A stretch of DNA of 11,052 nucleotides from 66-474 sp036279975 (GTDB lineage Bacteria; Pseudomonadota; Gammaproteobacteria; Xanthomonadales; Rhodanobacteraceae), in the NCBI GenBank assembly GCA_036279975.1, contig DASURP010000017.1:1-11052 (forward strand). The letters run 5' to 3'. The notes beneath the pieces are model-generated. The model was not told where the DNA came from. It was given only the letters and a program-made list of their open reading frames with translations, and did not search any database. Positions 1 through 6,893 of the stretch are shown here, in pieces (the stretch's first letter is position 1; each line of letters opens with the position of its first letter). Made by a program: the position numbers and the translations under genes.

Positions 1-96
1 TCGCATGGGATCTGGATGCAATCAGGGTTCATTTTTCGAGGCTATCACGCTTTGTTGCCCATCCCATCGGTTCGCGGAGGGGGGCTGCTTGTCCTC

Positions 97-221
97 CCCC
101 TTCCGCAGGAAGGGCGGAGCGAAGCGAACGCGCGCGCAGCGCGAGAGGGGGATGGCTTTGCGCCTTGCGAAGCGGCACCCCCCGGCGCATTCGCGCCGAC
201 CCCCTTCGTACCGAAGGGGGT
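97..221. repeat. GC-rich inverted repeat pair downstream of B1
   Basis: The 226 bases after the B1 stop hold no supportable gene. A perfect 10-base inverted repeat, ACCCCCTTCG (199-208) and CGAAGGGGGT (212-221), begins 5 bases after the stop codon and is followed on the mRNA strand by GGCGC-GAAT-GCGCC (197-184). A related unit in the opposite orientation starts with CCCTTCC-GCA-GGAAGGG (98-114) and continues with alternating GC. The pair looks like another family of inverted intergenic repeats. The hairpin at 199-221 could end the mRNA or protect its 3' end, but no T-run follows on the minus strand, so an intrinsic terminator is not supported. Bases 1-60 show nothing recognisable. Confidence 0.6.
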
Positions 222-226
222 AAATA

Positions 227-1468
227 TCAAACACTGCGCGTCGCCACCACCGGCGGCACGTTGGACGCACGCAGTGCCGGCGCCAGCACCGACAGTTGGC
301 CCAGCAGCCACAACACCACCGCGCCGACCGGCAGGTACCACAACGGCAGGCGCGGCAATTCGTAGTGTTTCATCAGCAGCAGGTTCAGGCCGATCGCCAG
401 CAGTACGCCCAGCAGCACGCCGAAGGTGACGATCAGGAAATTCTCGGTCTGGAAATAGCGCAGGATGTCGCCGCGCGTCGCGCCGATCGCGCGGCGAATG
501 CCGATGCTGCGGGTGCGTTGGCCCACCCAGAAATTCGCGAGCCCCGTGATCCCGAGCGCGGTCACGAACAACAGCCCCAGCGCGGACGCGAGCAGCAGGC
601 TGATCATGGTGGTGTCGCGCTGGAAGTACTCCGCACGGATTTGCGTATATGTTTGTATGTACTTCGGATTGATGAAGCGACTCGGATTAACCTTGAGCAG
701 CGCCGCTTTCGCAGCGCGCAGGATTCGCGCGCGATCCTGTGGTGCGCTGCGCATCACGTAATCGCTACCGGGGGTATCAGGCTTCTGTGGCCAGATCATG
801 CTGTCGTAATTCGTACCGGAGCCGTGCAGGTTGGGGCGGAGCAACGTACCCACGATGCCGACCACGCGGATGATGCGATGGCCCACGTACAGCTCCCTGC
901 CAAGTGCGTTTTGGCCGGGATACAACCGTTGCGCCAGTGCGCTGCTGATGATCGCCACCGGGGGAGTTTTCTGCCCCAGCACGTATTCGTCGGGAAGAAA
1001 ATCTCGACCCGCGACGAGGGTCAGCCCCAAGGTCGGGATCAGGCCAGGCGAGCCGTTGTACACACTGGGTTCGATGCAGCCCGTTCCATGCATCGACATG
1101 AGCTGCATGGCCCGATCCAGGGCTTCCTTGCTGGGGCAGGTACCGTAGGATGACTCGTTCTTGTTCAGCGGCAGTGCATAACTTACCGCGACAACCGATT
1201 TGACCCCGGGGATGGTCCGCAGCGCCGCGAGGTCGGCTTCATGCAGCGCCCATGGATTCTTCTCAGCGTCCTGGCCAATGCCGGTGCTGTGAATCACTGA
1301 CAATTCGCTTTCATCGAGGCCGCTGGGCAACGAAACCTGCCGCACACGGTTGGCGATCATGAACGCGACGTTGCACACGATCGCGCAGGTGAAGGCGACC
1401 TGCAGCGTCAACAGGATCGCGGTGAGTTTGTGGCGGCGCAGCGTCGACAGGATCGGACGAATTTCCAT
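227..1468 (-). CDS. ABC transporter permease, MacB/FtsX type, class B (B1), with a unique cysteine pair
   Basis: A 413-residue permease subunit from the ATG at 1468. The frame stays open up to 1648, but the extra 60 residues would lie inside A1 and match no paralogue. Elbow MEIRPILSTLRRHK (1-14), TM1 about 17-40, periplasmic domain about 43-285, TM2 about 288-313, coupling segment SIGIRRAIGATRGDIL (321-336), TM3 about 343-366, TM4 about 378-400, end PPVVATRSV. GLTLVAGRDF (148-157) is the usual MacB-type motif. Unlike B2-B4 it has two periplasmic cysteines, Cys111 and Cys131, in a segment 9-11 residues longer than in those paralogues. It is the last gene of the run and begins 11 bases after A1, the tightest junction here. 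Probable partner A1; substrate unknown. Confidence 0.93.
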   Translation of the reverse strand: MEIRPILSTLRRHKLTAILLTLQVAFTCAIVCNVAFMIANRVRQVSLPSGLDESELSVIHSTGIGQDAEKNPWALHEADLAALRTIPGVKSVVAVSYALPLNKNESSYGTCPSKEALDRAMQLMSMHGTGCIEPSVYNGSPGLIPTLGLTLVAGRDFLPDEYVLGQKTPPVAIISSALAQRLYPGQNALGRELYVGHRIIRVVGIVGTLLRPNLHGSGTNYDSMIWPQKPDTPGSDYVMRSAPQDRARILRAAKAALLKVNPSRFINPKYIQTYTQIRAEYFQRDTTMISLLLASALGLLFVTALGITGLANFWVGQRTRSIGIRRAIGATRGDILRYFQTENFLIVTFGVLLGVLLAIGLNLLLMKHYELPRLPLWYLPVGAVVLWLLGQLSVLAPALRASNVPPVVATRSV

Positions 1469-1474
1469 GGAATG

Positions 1475-1481
1475 CCCCTTC
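1475..1481 (-). promoter_or_regulatory. B1 ribosome binding site overlapping the A1 stop codon
   Basis: GAAGGGG on the minus strand (1481-1475) lies 6 bases before the ATG at 1468, and its first two bases are part of the TGA stop of A1 (1482-1480). Ribosomes ending A1 are therefore placed to start B1. It also supports 1468 rather than the in-frame ATG at 1648, inside A1, as the start of B1. Confidence 0.75.
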
Positions 1482-2802
1482 ACTGTGTCTTGAGTTGCAA
1501 CGCAGGCGGCACCCGGCATGCGCGCCATGCCGGCAACATGCCGGCCGCCACGCTCGCGACAATTGCAAGCACTACCGTCCCGAACAGCATCGACGGATCC
1601 ATCGCAGCGAGATGCGCGTAGTCGTCGGGACGCTGCCTGATGCTCCACAGCCCGATTTGCGCGATGCCGAGTCCAAGCAATCCGCCAGCCACGCCGACCA
1701 ACGCGGATTCGATGCCGAACTGCACGAAGATGTCTCGCTTGCGCGCGCCCATCGCGCGGCGCACGCTGATCTCGCCACTGCGGCGCAGGAACTTGGCCAG
1801 CAGCAGCGCCACGATATTGAGCATCGCGACACCAAGGAAGCCGATCGCGAGCCAGAATTGCAAACGCACGTCGTCAGGCACCAGGTTTTCGTGCCGCAAC
1901 CAGCCCATCAAACTGTACAGCTTCGCATTCGTCGGTGGCCGTTGATAGCGGCCCAGCGACTTTTGCTCAGCAGAGTAATCGACCAGGAATTGCCGATACG
2001 CCGAGACTTGCGCAGGCGTATCGAGTTGCACCCAGAATTGAATCCAAGTCGTGCTCGGATCCCGCATGTTGCCATTGAAGTCGGACCACCCGGAAACATT
2101 GCCGGAAATCCGAAGGTCACCGTCCCGCTGTTTGCTGTCCAGGACATCCGACAATGGCAGAAAGAACTGATCGGCATCGCTGTAAAAACTGGCCGAAGCA
2201 TCGGCGTAGAACAGCGGCTTGGGCGCCCAATCGGTCGTCACGCCGATCACCCGGTAATCGAACGTGCCAAGCCGGACGGTTTTGCCCACTGCATCCCCGG
2301 TGCCAAATAGCTTGTGCGCCAAAGCCTCGGCCAATACCACCACGTGCGCGCTCGCCTGATCGTCTGCAGCCGTCCAGCCACTACCTTTGATGAACGGCAC
2401 GCCAAACATTGCGAAGAACGCATGCGTCGTGTAACGCCCGTCCACGTAGAACGGCTGCAAATCGGTGCGCTGCGGCCACACCAGCACGTTGCCGCCCGCC
2501 ATGGCCGCCTGTTGCACCCCGCGATGCGCGTTCAGGAGTGCCATTGCGTCGGGCCACGTCAGGTTCTGGTTCGGGTTGGTACCCATCGGATCGGTCTTGA
2601 ATTTGACCGGCAGCGGGTCGAGATGCGGCGTGTACAAATAAGCGCTGCGGGCCGGCAGCGGGTCCTCGGTCATCACGTGCAGCACGGTCAGCATGGTCAT
2701 GCTGGCGCCGATGCCAAGCCCGATCGCCAGCACCATCAGCGCGGTGAGGACGGGCGTGCGTTTCAGGTTGCCCAGTGCGAGATCGATGTAGTAGCCGAGC
2801 AT
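1480..2802 (-). CDS. ABC transporter permease, MacB/FtsX type, class A (A1), cysteine-less periplasmic domain
   Basis: A 440-residue permease subunit. Elbow MLGYYIDLALGNLKRT (1-16), TM1 about 18-42, periplasmic domain about 45-312, TM2 about 316-337, coupling segment EISVRRAMGA (344-353), TM3 about 364-386, TM4 about 403-426, end QLKTQ. Family marks are TEDPLP (45-50, where the others have SGDP), FFAMFGVPFIKGSGW (129-143) and DYRVIGV (182-188). It is the most divergent class A copy. Both periplasmic cysteines of A2-A4 are replaced (Gly238 in NVSGW and Thr251 or Thr252). The coupling segment reads EISVRRAMGARKRDIF instead of EIGVRRALGA(S/T)R. The ATG at 2802 has AGGAGG ten bases upstream. Its TGA overlaps the ribosome binding site of B1, so translation of the two is probably coupled. 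Substrate unknown. Confidence 0.93.
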   Translation of the reverse strand: MLGYYIDLALGNLKRTPVLTALMVLAIGLGIGASMTMLTVLHVMTEDPLPARSAYLYTPHLDPLPVKFKTDPMGTNPNQNLTWPDAMALLNAHRGVQQAAMAGGNVLVWPQRTDLQPFYVDGRYTTHAFFAMFGVPFIKGSGWTAADDQASAHVVVLAEALAHKLFGTGDAVGKTVRLGTFDYRVIGVTTDWAPKPLFYADASASFYSDADQFFLPLSDVLDSKQRDGDLRISGNVSGWSDFNGNMRDPSTTWIQFWVQLDTPAQVSAYRQFLVDYSAEQKSLGRYQRPPTNAKLYSLMGWLRHENLVPDDVRLQFWLAIGFLGVAMLNIVALLLAKFLRRSGEISVRRAMGARKRDIFVQFGIESALVGVAGGLLGLGIAQIGLWSIRQRPDDYAHLAAMDPSMLFGTVVLAIVASVAAGMLPAWRACRVPPALQLKTQ

Positions 2803-2826
2803 GATCAGGAGCCCTCCTGCTCTTCC

Positions 2827-2847
2827 CCCTCCCCTTGAAGGGGAGGG
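2827..2847. repeat. Perfect GC hairpin between B2 and A1
   Basis: The arm 2827-2836 (CCCTCCCCTT) is exactly complementary to 2838-2847 around a central G, giving an 8-base CCCTCCCC stem with a five-base loop. It lies 3 bases after the B2 stop and fills most of the 48-base gap before A1. The mRNA strand continues GGAAGAGC with no T-run, so it is not a standard intrinsic terminator. It could stabilise the B2 3' end or weaken read-through into A1. It may be a short relative of the CTCCC/GGGAG repeats in the B4-A3 gap. Confidence 0.7.
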
Positions 2848-2850
2848 CTT

Positions 2851-4071
2851 TCACACCCCCCGCGTCGCCACCACCGGCGGCACGTTGGCCGCGCGCAGCG
2901 CGGGCCCAAGCACCGCAAGTTGACCGAGCACCCACAACGCGATCGCGCTGGCCGGCAGGTAGTACCAGGGCATGCGCAGCATCTGGTAATGCTGCATCAG
3001 GTACAGGTTGATGCCGAACGCGAGGATCATCCCGGCTGCGACGCCGGCGCTGCTCAGCAGGAAATTCTCGGTCTGGAAGTACTGCATGATGTGCGCCCGC
3101 GTCGCGCCCACCGCGCGGCGGATGCCGATCTGCCGCCGCCGCTGGCCGACCCAAAAACTGGTCAGGCCCACGATGCCGAACGCGGTCACCGCCAGCATCA
3201 CCACGCACACCAGCACCAGCATCCATACCATGCTGCGGGTGTCGGCGAAGAACTTGTCGCGGGTTTCCGAGAACGTCTGTCCCTTCACCACCGCATTGGG
3301 CGACAGCCCTGCCAGCTTCTGCTTCGCGGCGTCGGTGACCCTGGCGCGGTCCCGCGGCGCGCTGCGCACGATGTAGTCGTTGAGGTAGCCAGCCGGGCTG
3401 AGCGGCAGGAACATCGACCAGTGGAAGGCCGCAAGGCCCTCCCCGTTCTGGTTCGGCCGCAACACATCGGCGATCACGCCCACCACGGTGAAGTGGTAGT
3501 CCTTGCCGACCCACACCTGTTTTCCGAGCGCGTCTTGCCCCGGCCACAGGCGCTCGGCCAGGCTTTGCGTCACCAGCGTCACGTGCGTGGTCGGGATGAA
3601 GCTGTCGCCGAGCTTGCTGTCGGCATATTCCTCCGCGGTGAAGAACCGCCCGCGCAGAAGCCGCAGACCCAGTGCCTGTTCGCCGCCCGCCGTGAACAGA
3701 TACGTCGCGACATTCGGGCTGTCCTTTTCCATCACCTCCTGCGGCTGGGTGGATACATTGCTGTTCCAGCCATTGTTGGTCAACGGCATGGTGTTGATCA
3801 CGGCCGCGGCCGTGACGCCTGGAATCTGGCGGAGCGCGGCAAGATTGCGCGGCACATCGTCGGACGCGAGTTTGGGGTCGGTGCCAAGCACTCGGATGTC
3901 CGAAATGCCCTGCTCGTCGATCGCGTTCGGCAGGTTTATTTCGCCGATGCGCTGGCCGATCATGAACACGGCATTGCAAAGTACCGCGCATGCCAGCGCG
4001 ATTTCCAGCACGATCAGGATGGCCGGGATCCTGTGCTTGCGGAGCGCCGCGAGGATGGGTTGGATGTCCAT
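2851..4071 (-). CDS. ABC transporter permease, MacB/FtsX type, class B (B2)
   Basis: A 406-residue permease subunit. Elbow MDIQPILAALRKHR (1-14), TM1 about 17-40, periplasmic domain about 42-278, TM2 about 281-305, coupling segment QIGIRRAVGATRAHIM (314-329), TM3 about 336-359, TM4 about 369-392, end PPVVATRGV. The periplasmic domain has GLRLLRGRFF (135-144), LWPGQDALGKQV (175-186) and VVGV (196-199), as in MacB-type domains, and no cysteine. The ATG at 4071 has GAGAGG seven bases upstream. The last 28 coding bases before the stop region (2861-2888) are identical to the matching bases of B1 (237-264). Its upstream neighbour A2 is the probable partner. Substrate unknown. Confidence 0.93.
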   Translation of the reverse strand: MDIQPILAALRKHRIPAILIVLEIALACAVLCNAVFMIGQRIGEINLPNAIDEQGISDIRVLGTDPKLASDDVPRNLAALRQIPGVTAAAVINTMPLTNNGWNSNVSTQPQEVMEKDSPNVATYLFTAGGEQALGLRLLRGRFFTAEEYADSKLGDSFIPTTHVTLVTQSLAERLWPGQDALGKQVWVGKDYHFTVVGVIADVLRPNQNGEGLAAFHWSMFLPLSPAGYLNDYIVRSAPRDRARVTDAAKQKLAGLSPNAVVKGQTFSETRDKFFADTRSMVWMLVLVCVVMLAVTAFGIVGLTSFWVGQRRRQIGIRRAVGATRAHIMQYFQTENFLLSSAGVAAGMILAFGINLYLMQHYQMLRMPWYYLPASAIALWVLGQLAVLGPALRAANVPPVVATRGV

Positions 4072-4095
4072 GGGATTGCCTCTCTATCGTTCTTC

Positions 4096-4156
4096 GTAGG
4101 AGCCTGCCTGCAGGCGACCGCTTCGCGAGATCGATCGCGCGCAGGCGCGCTCCTAC
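4096..4156. repeat. REPIN-like inverted pair of REP units (A2-B2 gap)
   Basis: The plus-strand unit is 4096-4119: GTAGGA, GCCTG, CCTG, CAGGC, GACC. The minus-strand unit is 4156-4133: GTAGGA, GCGCG, CCTG, CGCGC, GATC. The 13-base spacer contains TTCGCGAGATCGA-like sequence. Both hairpins would form in the A2-B2 mRNA about 25 bases before the B2 start. Confidence 0.88.
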
Positions 4157-4166
4157 ATTGTTTTGC

Positions 4167-4190
4167 AATCGCGCGCAGGCGCACTCCTAC
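4167..4190 (-). repeat. Single REP unit overlapping the A2 stop codon
   Basis: A third REP unit in this gap, minus strand: GTAGGA, GTGCG, CCTG, CGCGC, GATT. The arms pair with one G-T wobble. The TAG of its GTAG head is the stop codon of A2. It lies 10 bases from the REP pair at 4096-4156 in the same orientation as that pair's minus-strand unit, so it may be a remnant of a second pair or a tandem duplication. Confidence 0.82.
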
Positions 4191-5494
4191 ACGCTTTTCA
4201 ACTGCGGCGCCGGCGCCACCACGCAGGCGCGCCATGCGGGCAACAGCCCCGCGATGAGGCTTGCAACCAGCGCGATCACGAAGGTGGCGAGGAACATCGA
4301 AACATCCAGGTGCGCCAGGCTGGCGTATTGCGCAGGCTGGTGGCGGATCGCCCACAGGCCGAGCTCGGCGAAAACCAATCCCAGCACACCGCCGGCGATG
4401 CCGACCATCCCCGACTCCACCATGAATTGCGCGAACACCGCGCCGCGGGTCGCGCCCAGCGCGCGCCGCACGCCGATCTCGCGCGAGCGGCGCAGGCACT
4501 TCGCCAGCAACAGACCCACGGTGTTGACGATGCAGATCAGCAGGAATCCGAACGCGAGGTTGGTCTGCAAGCGCGCGTCGTCGGGTACGACTTGTTCCAG
4601 CGCAAGGAATTTCATCAGGTCGGGAAACACCACCTCGGGGCGATGGAAACGGCCAAGGCTGATCTGCTGCTGCACGTAGTTGGAAAGGAAGGTCTTGTAG
4701 GCCGCCGCGTCGGAGGCGCTCTTCAACTCTGCCCAAAAACTCACGAACACGCACGGCGAGGTTTCCAGATGCTGGATATCCGCCGTCTGCCAGCAACTCA
4801 CGTTCTGCGGATCCATGCCATCAGTGCGCGCCGACTGCAACGGCAGGAACACCCCGTCGCCATTGCCGTAGCTGCGTCCGCCCAAATCCACCGCGTAGAA
4901 ACGCGGCTGCGGCGCCCAGTCTTTCAGCACGCCGATCACGCGGTAATCATGGTCGTTGATGCGGATCATCCGGCCGACGCTGTCCTTGCCGCCGAACAAT
5001 TTGTCATTGAGGAAGCCCGCGAGCACCGCGACGCGCGCCCGGTCATCGTCGTTCTGCGCGCTCCAGCCACTGCCGTACTCGAACGGCGCATCGAACATCG
5101 CGAAAAAATCCGCGGTGGTCATCACCGCGTCGCTGAAGAACGGATGTTCGCCGGTACGGGCGGGCGTCACCTTGGCCTGGGTCAGCGCCATCACGGCCTG
5201 GCGCTCGGCCCGATGCGCCTGCAACAGGTTCATCGCGTCGGTGTAGGGCATCAGGTTGCCCCATGGCGGTTTGCTCTGGCCCGGCACGTAGCCCTGCGCC
5301 GGCAGCGGGTCGATTTCCGCGGTGAACAGCCGCGCGCTTTTCTGCGGCAGCGGATCGCCCGACAACAGCTTCAGCACCGTCAGGGTGGTGATCGACGCAC
5401 CGATGCCGAGGCCCAGTGCCAGCACCATCAGTCCGGTGAGTACGCGATTGCGCCTGAAGCTGCGCAGCGCGAGATCCATGTAGTAGCCGAACAT
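4187..5494 (-). CDS. ABC transporter permease, MacB/FtsX type, class A (A2)
   Basis: A 435-residue permease subunit from the ATG at 5494 (444 residues if the ATG at 5521 is used). Elbow MFGYYMDLALRSFRRN (1-16), TM1 about 18-41, periplasmic domain about 45-308, TM2 about 311-333, coupling segment EIGVRRALGA (339-348), TM3 about 360-382, TM4 about 397-420, end QLKSV. Periplasmic marks are SGDPLP (45-50), FFAMFDAPFEYGSGW (130-144), GGKDSVG (168-174) and DYRVIGVLKDW (183-193). Cys234 and Cys248 form the potential periplasmic disulfide. The TAG stop (4189-4187) is part of the GTAG head of a REP unit, as in A3. B2 follows 115 bases downstream across three REP units and is the probable partner. Substrate unknown. 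Confidence 0.93.
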   Translation of the reverse strand: MFGYYMDLALRSFRRNRVLTGLMVLALGLGIGASITTLTVLKLLSGDPLPQKSARLFTAEIDPLPAQGYVPGQSKPPWGNLMPYTDAMNLLQAHRAERQAVMALTQAKVTPARTGEHPFFSDAVMTTADFFAMFDAPFEYGSGWSAQNDDDRARVAVLAGFLNDKLFGGKDSVGRMIRINDHDYRVIGVLKDWAPQPRFYAVDLGGRSYGNGDGVFLPLQSARTDGMDPQNVSCWQTADIQHLETSPCVFVSFWAELKSASDAAAYKTFLSNYVQQQISLGRFHRPEVVFPDLMKFLALEQVVPDDARLQTNLAFGFLLICIVNTVGLLLAKCLRRSREIGVRRALGATRGAVFAQFMVESGMVGIAGGVLGLVFAELGLWAIRHQPAQYASLAHLDVSMFLATFVIALVASLIAGLLPAWRACVVAPAPQLKSV

Positions 5495-5499
5495 TTCAT

Positions 5500-5505
5500 C
5501 CACCT
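5500..5505 (-). promoter_or_regulatory. Ribosome binding site fixing the A2 start
   Basis: AGGTGG on the minus strand lies 5 bases before the ATG at 5494. An in-frame ATG at 5521 would add nine residues (MRNLEKVDE) absent from the other class A proteins, so 5494 is preferred. Confidence 0.7.
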
Positions 5506-5526
5506 TTTCCAGGTTTCGCATCCGTT

Positions 5527-5589
5527 GTAGGAGCGCGCCCGCGCGCGACTGCCTGCGAGAAAGCTGGTCGCGCGCAGGCGCGCTCCTAC
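5527..5589. repeat. REPIN-like inverted pair of REP units (B3-A2 gap)
   Basis: The plus-strand unit is 5527-5550: GTAGGA, GCGCG, CCCG, CGCGC, GACT. The minus-strand unit is 5589-5566: GTAGGA, GCGCG, CCTG, CGCGC, GACC. A 15-base spacer separates them. The heads point outwards, so the whole element could fold as one long cruciform. It is the only REP pair that sits between A-B pairs rather than within one. On the mRNA strand a run of six T lies just before the element, after the B3 stop; it precedes the hairpin, so it is not an intrinsic terminator for the minus strand. Confidence 0.88.
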
Positions 5590-5596
5590 AAAAAAC

Positions 5597-6817
5597 TCAT
5601 ACCGATCGCGTCGCCACTACCGGCGGTACCGCCGCGGCGCGCAGCGCCGGCGTCAGCACCGCCAGCTGCCCGAGCAGCCACAACGCGACGGCGCCGACTG
5701 GCAGGTACCAAAGCGGCAGGCGCGACACCTCGAACCACTTCATCAAGGCAAGGTTGATCGCGATCGCCAGCACGATGCCCGACGCGATCCCGAACGTGAC
5801 GATCAGGAAATTCTCGGCCTGGAAATAACGCAGGATGTCCGCACGCGTCGCGCCCAAAGCACGCCGGATGCCGATCTGCTTGCGTCGCTGCGCCACCCAG
5901 AAGCTGGCAAGGCCCACTATGCCGAATGCGGTGACGCCCAGCAGCGCGATGATCACGCCGATCAGCAGACCGGCCATCGCGCGGTCGTTCTTGAAGAACC
6001 GCTCGCGCAAATGGCCGATGGTGTGGCTGTTGGCATGATCCAGCACGACGTCGGGCGCGATCTTCGCGACCGCGGCACGCGCCTCGGTCATCACGCGTTC
6101 CAGATCATGCGGCTTGGCGCGGACAAGATACGTGCCTGCAAGTTGGCCACTCGCCTGCACCGGTACGAACACGCACCACTGTGCGCCATGTTCGCCGTTC
6201 TCCGTGTACTGGGACACGGACAGATTCGCGACCACGCCGATCACGCGAAACTGCCACTTGGCGGCCCAGAACTGTTTGCCCAAGGGGTTCTCGCCCGGCC
6301 ACAATTTCTCCGCCAACGCGCGCGTGATCAGCACGCGTGACGATGCCGGAAAATAATCCTGGTCTTGCAAAGGCTGATAATCGTCAGACGCGGGCATGCG
6401 TCCAGCGACGAGTTTCAGCCCCAGCGCTTCCGGAGTACCCGGATTGCCATCGTAAAACTCGACCACGGCGCCCGGCTGCTTGCCGGCTTGATCGAGCGTC
6501 ATGCCGGTCACGCCCCACTGCGGCCCGAACGGCACCGAACTGATCACGTGCACCGATTCGACGCCGGGAATTGCGCCGAGACCCGCGGTCATGCGGGCAT
6601 TCAAGTCGGTCGCCCGCTTCGGATCGAAACCCGTTACCACGATCGCTCCCAGCGAAGCCTCATCCACCCCGCTGTCGAGGTTCATGGCCGACAGATGGTT
6701 GGCGATCAGGAATACCGCATTGACGAGCACCGCGCAGGCCAGCGCGATTTCCATCGCGATCAGGAAAGTGGCGAGTCTGTGCTTCTTCAGTGCGGCGAGG
6801 ATGGGTTGGATTTGCAT
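5597..6817 (-). CDS. ABC transporter permease, MacB/FtsX type, class B (B3)
   Basis: A 406-residue permease subunit. Elbow MQIQPILAALKKHR (1-14), TM1 about 17-41, periplasmic domain about 43-278, TM2 about 281-306, coupling segment QIGIRRALGATRADIL (314-329), TM3 about 336-358, TM4 about 371-392, end PPVVATRSV. The periplasmic domain carries the family motif GLKLVAGR (133-140) and a single cysteine, Cys215. The ribosome binding site is weak (CGGAA about 6 bases before the ATG at 6817), unlike B4 and B1. A3 lies upstream across a 72-base gap with a REP pair, A2 downstream across another. The stretch around TM3 is almost identical in DNA to the same stretch of B1. Probable heterodimer partner of A3; substrate unknown. 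Confidence 0.93.
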   Translation of the reverse strand: MQIQPILAALKKHRLATFLIAMEIALACAVLVNAVFLIANHLSAMNLDSGVDEASLGAIVVTGFDPKRATDLNARMTAGLGAIPGVESVHVISSVPFGPQWGVTGMTLDQAGKQPGAVVEFYDGNPGTPEALGLKLVAGRMPASDDYQPLQDQDYFPASSRVLITRALAEKLWPGENPLGKQFWAAKWQFRVIGVVANLSVSQYTENGEHGAQWCVFVPVQASGQLAGTYLVRAKPHDLERVMTEARAAVAKIAPDVVLDHANSHTIGHLRERFFKNDRAMAGLLIGVIIALLGVTAFGIVGLASFWVAQRRKQIGIRRALGATRADILRYFQAENFLIVTFGIASGIVLAIAINLALMKWFEVSRLPLWYLPVGAVALWLLGQLAVLTPALRAAAVPPVVATRSV

Positions 6818-6846
6818 GATGGGTTCCGAAAATCGATCGTTTACTT

Positions 6847-6893
6847 GTAGGAGCGAGCCTGCTCGCGACCGTCGCCGGCAGGCCGGCCCCTAC
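6847..6893. repeat. REPIN-like inverted pair of REP units (A3-B3 gap)
   Basis: Two 24-base units overlap by one base. The plus-strand unit is 6847-6870: GTAGGA, GCGAG, CCTG, CTCGC, GACC. The minus-strand unit is 6893-6870: GTAGGG, GCCGG, CCTG, CCGGC, GACG. Arms differ from unit to unit but always pair. The minus-strand head contains the TAG stop codon of A3. Confidence 0.88.

Noticed and set aside
199..221. Intrinsic terminator after B1
   Set aside because: The hairpin is perfect, but the mRNA strand continues CGGCGCGAATG with no T-run, so termination here is not supported by sequence alone.
16..429. Small plus-strand gene near the left edge
   Set aside because: It runs through the palindromic block and into the antisense of B1; composition is typical of GC-rich noise and no ribosome binding site or known motif is seen.
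1469..1648. N-terminal extension of B1 by 60 residues to the ATG at 1648
   Set aside because: It would lie entirely inside A1, matches no class B paralogue, and the ATG at 1468 has a well-spaced GAAGGGG.
2806..2819. Hairpin CAGGAG-CC-CTCCTG hiding the A1 ribosome binding site
   Set aside because: The loop would be only two bases; the real stem would have to open to about five pairs or fewer, so the case is weaker than the one before B4.
2381..4168. Minus-strand frame of 595 codons spanning B2 and part of A1
   Set aside because: It is out of frame with both permeases and its translation is low-complexity Arg/Gly/Ala-rich; a shadow of the real genes, not a fusion.
2920..4257. Long open frame on the plus strand (445 codons), with similar ones at 4163-5530, 6905-8278 and 9334-10734
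   Set aside because: Each lies opposite a well-supported permease gene, is rich in Arg, His, Gln and Ala as expected for antisense frames of high-G+C genes, and has no membrane or domain pattern.
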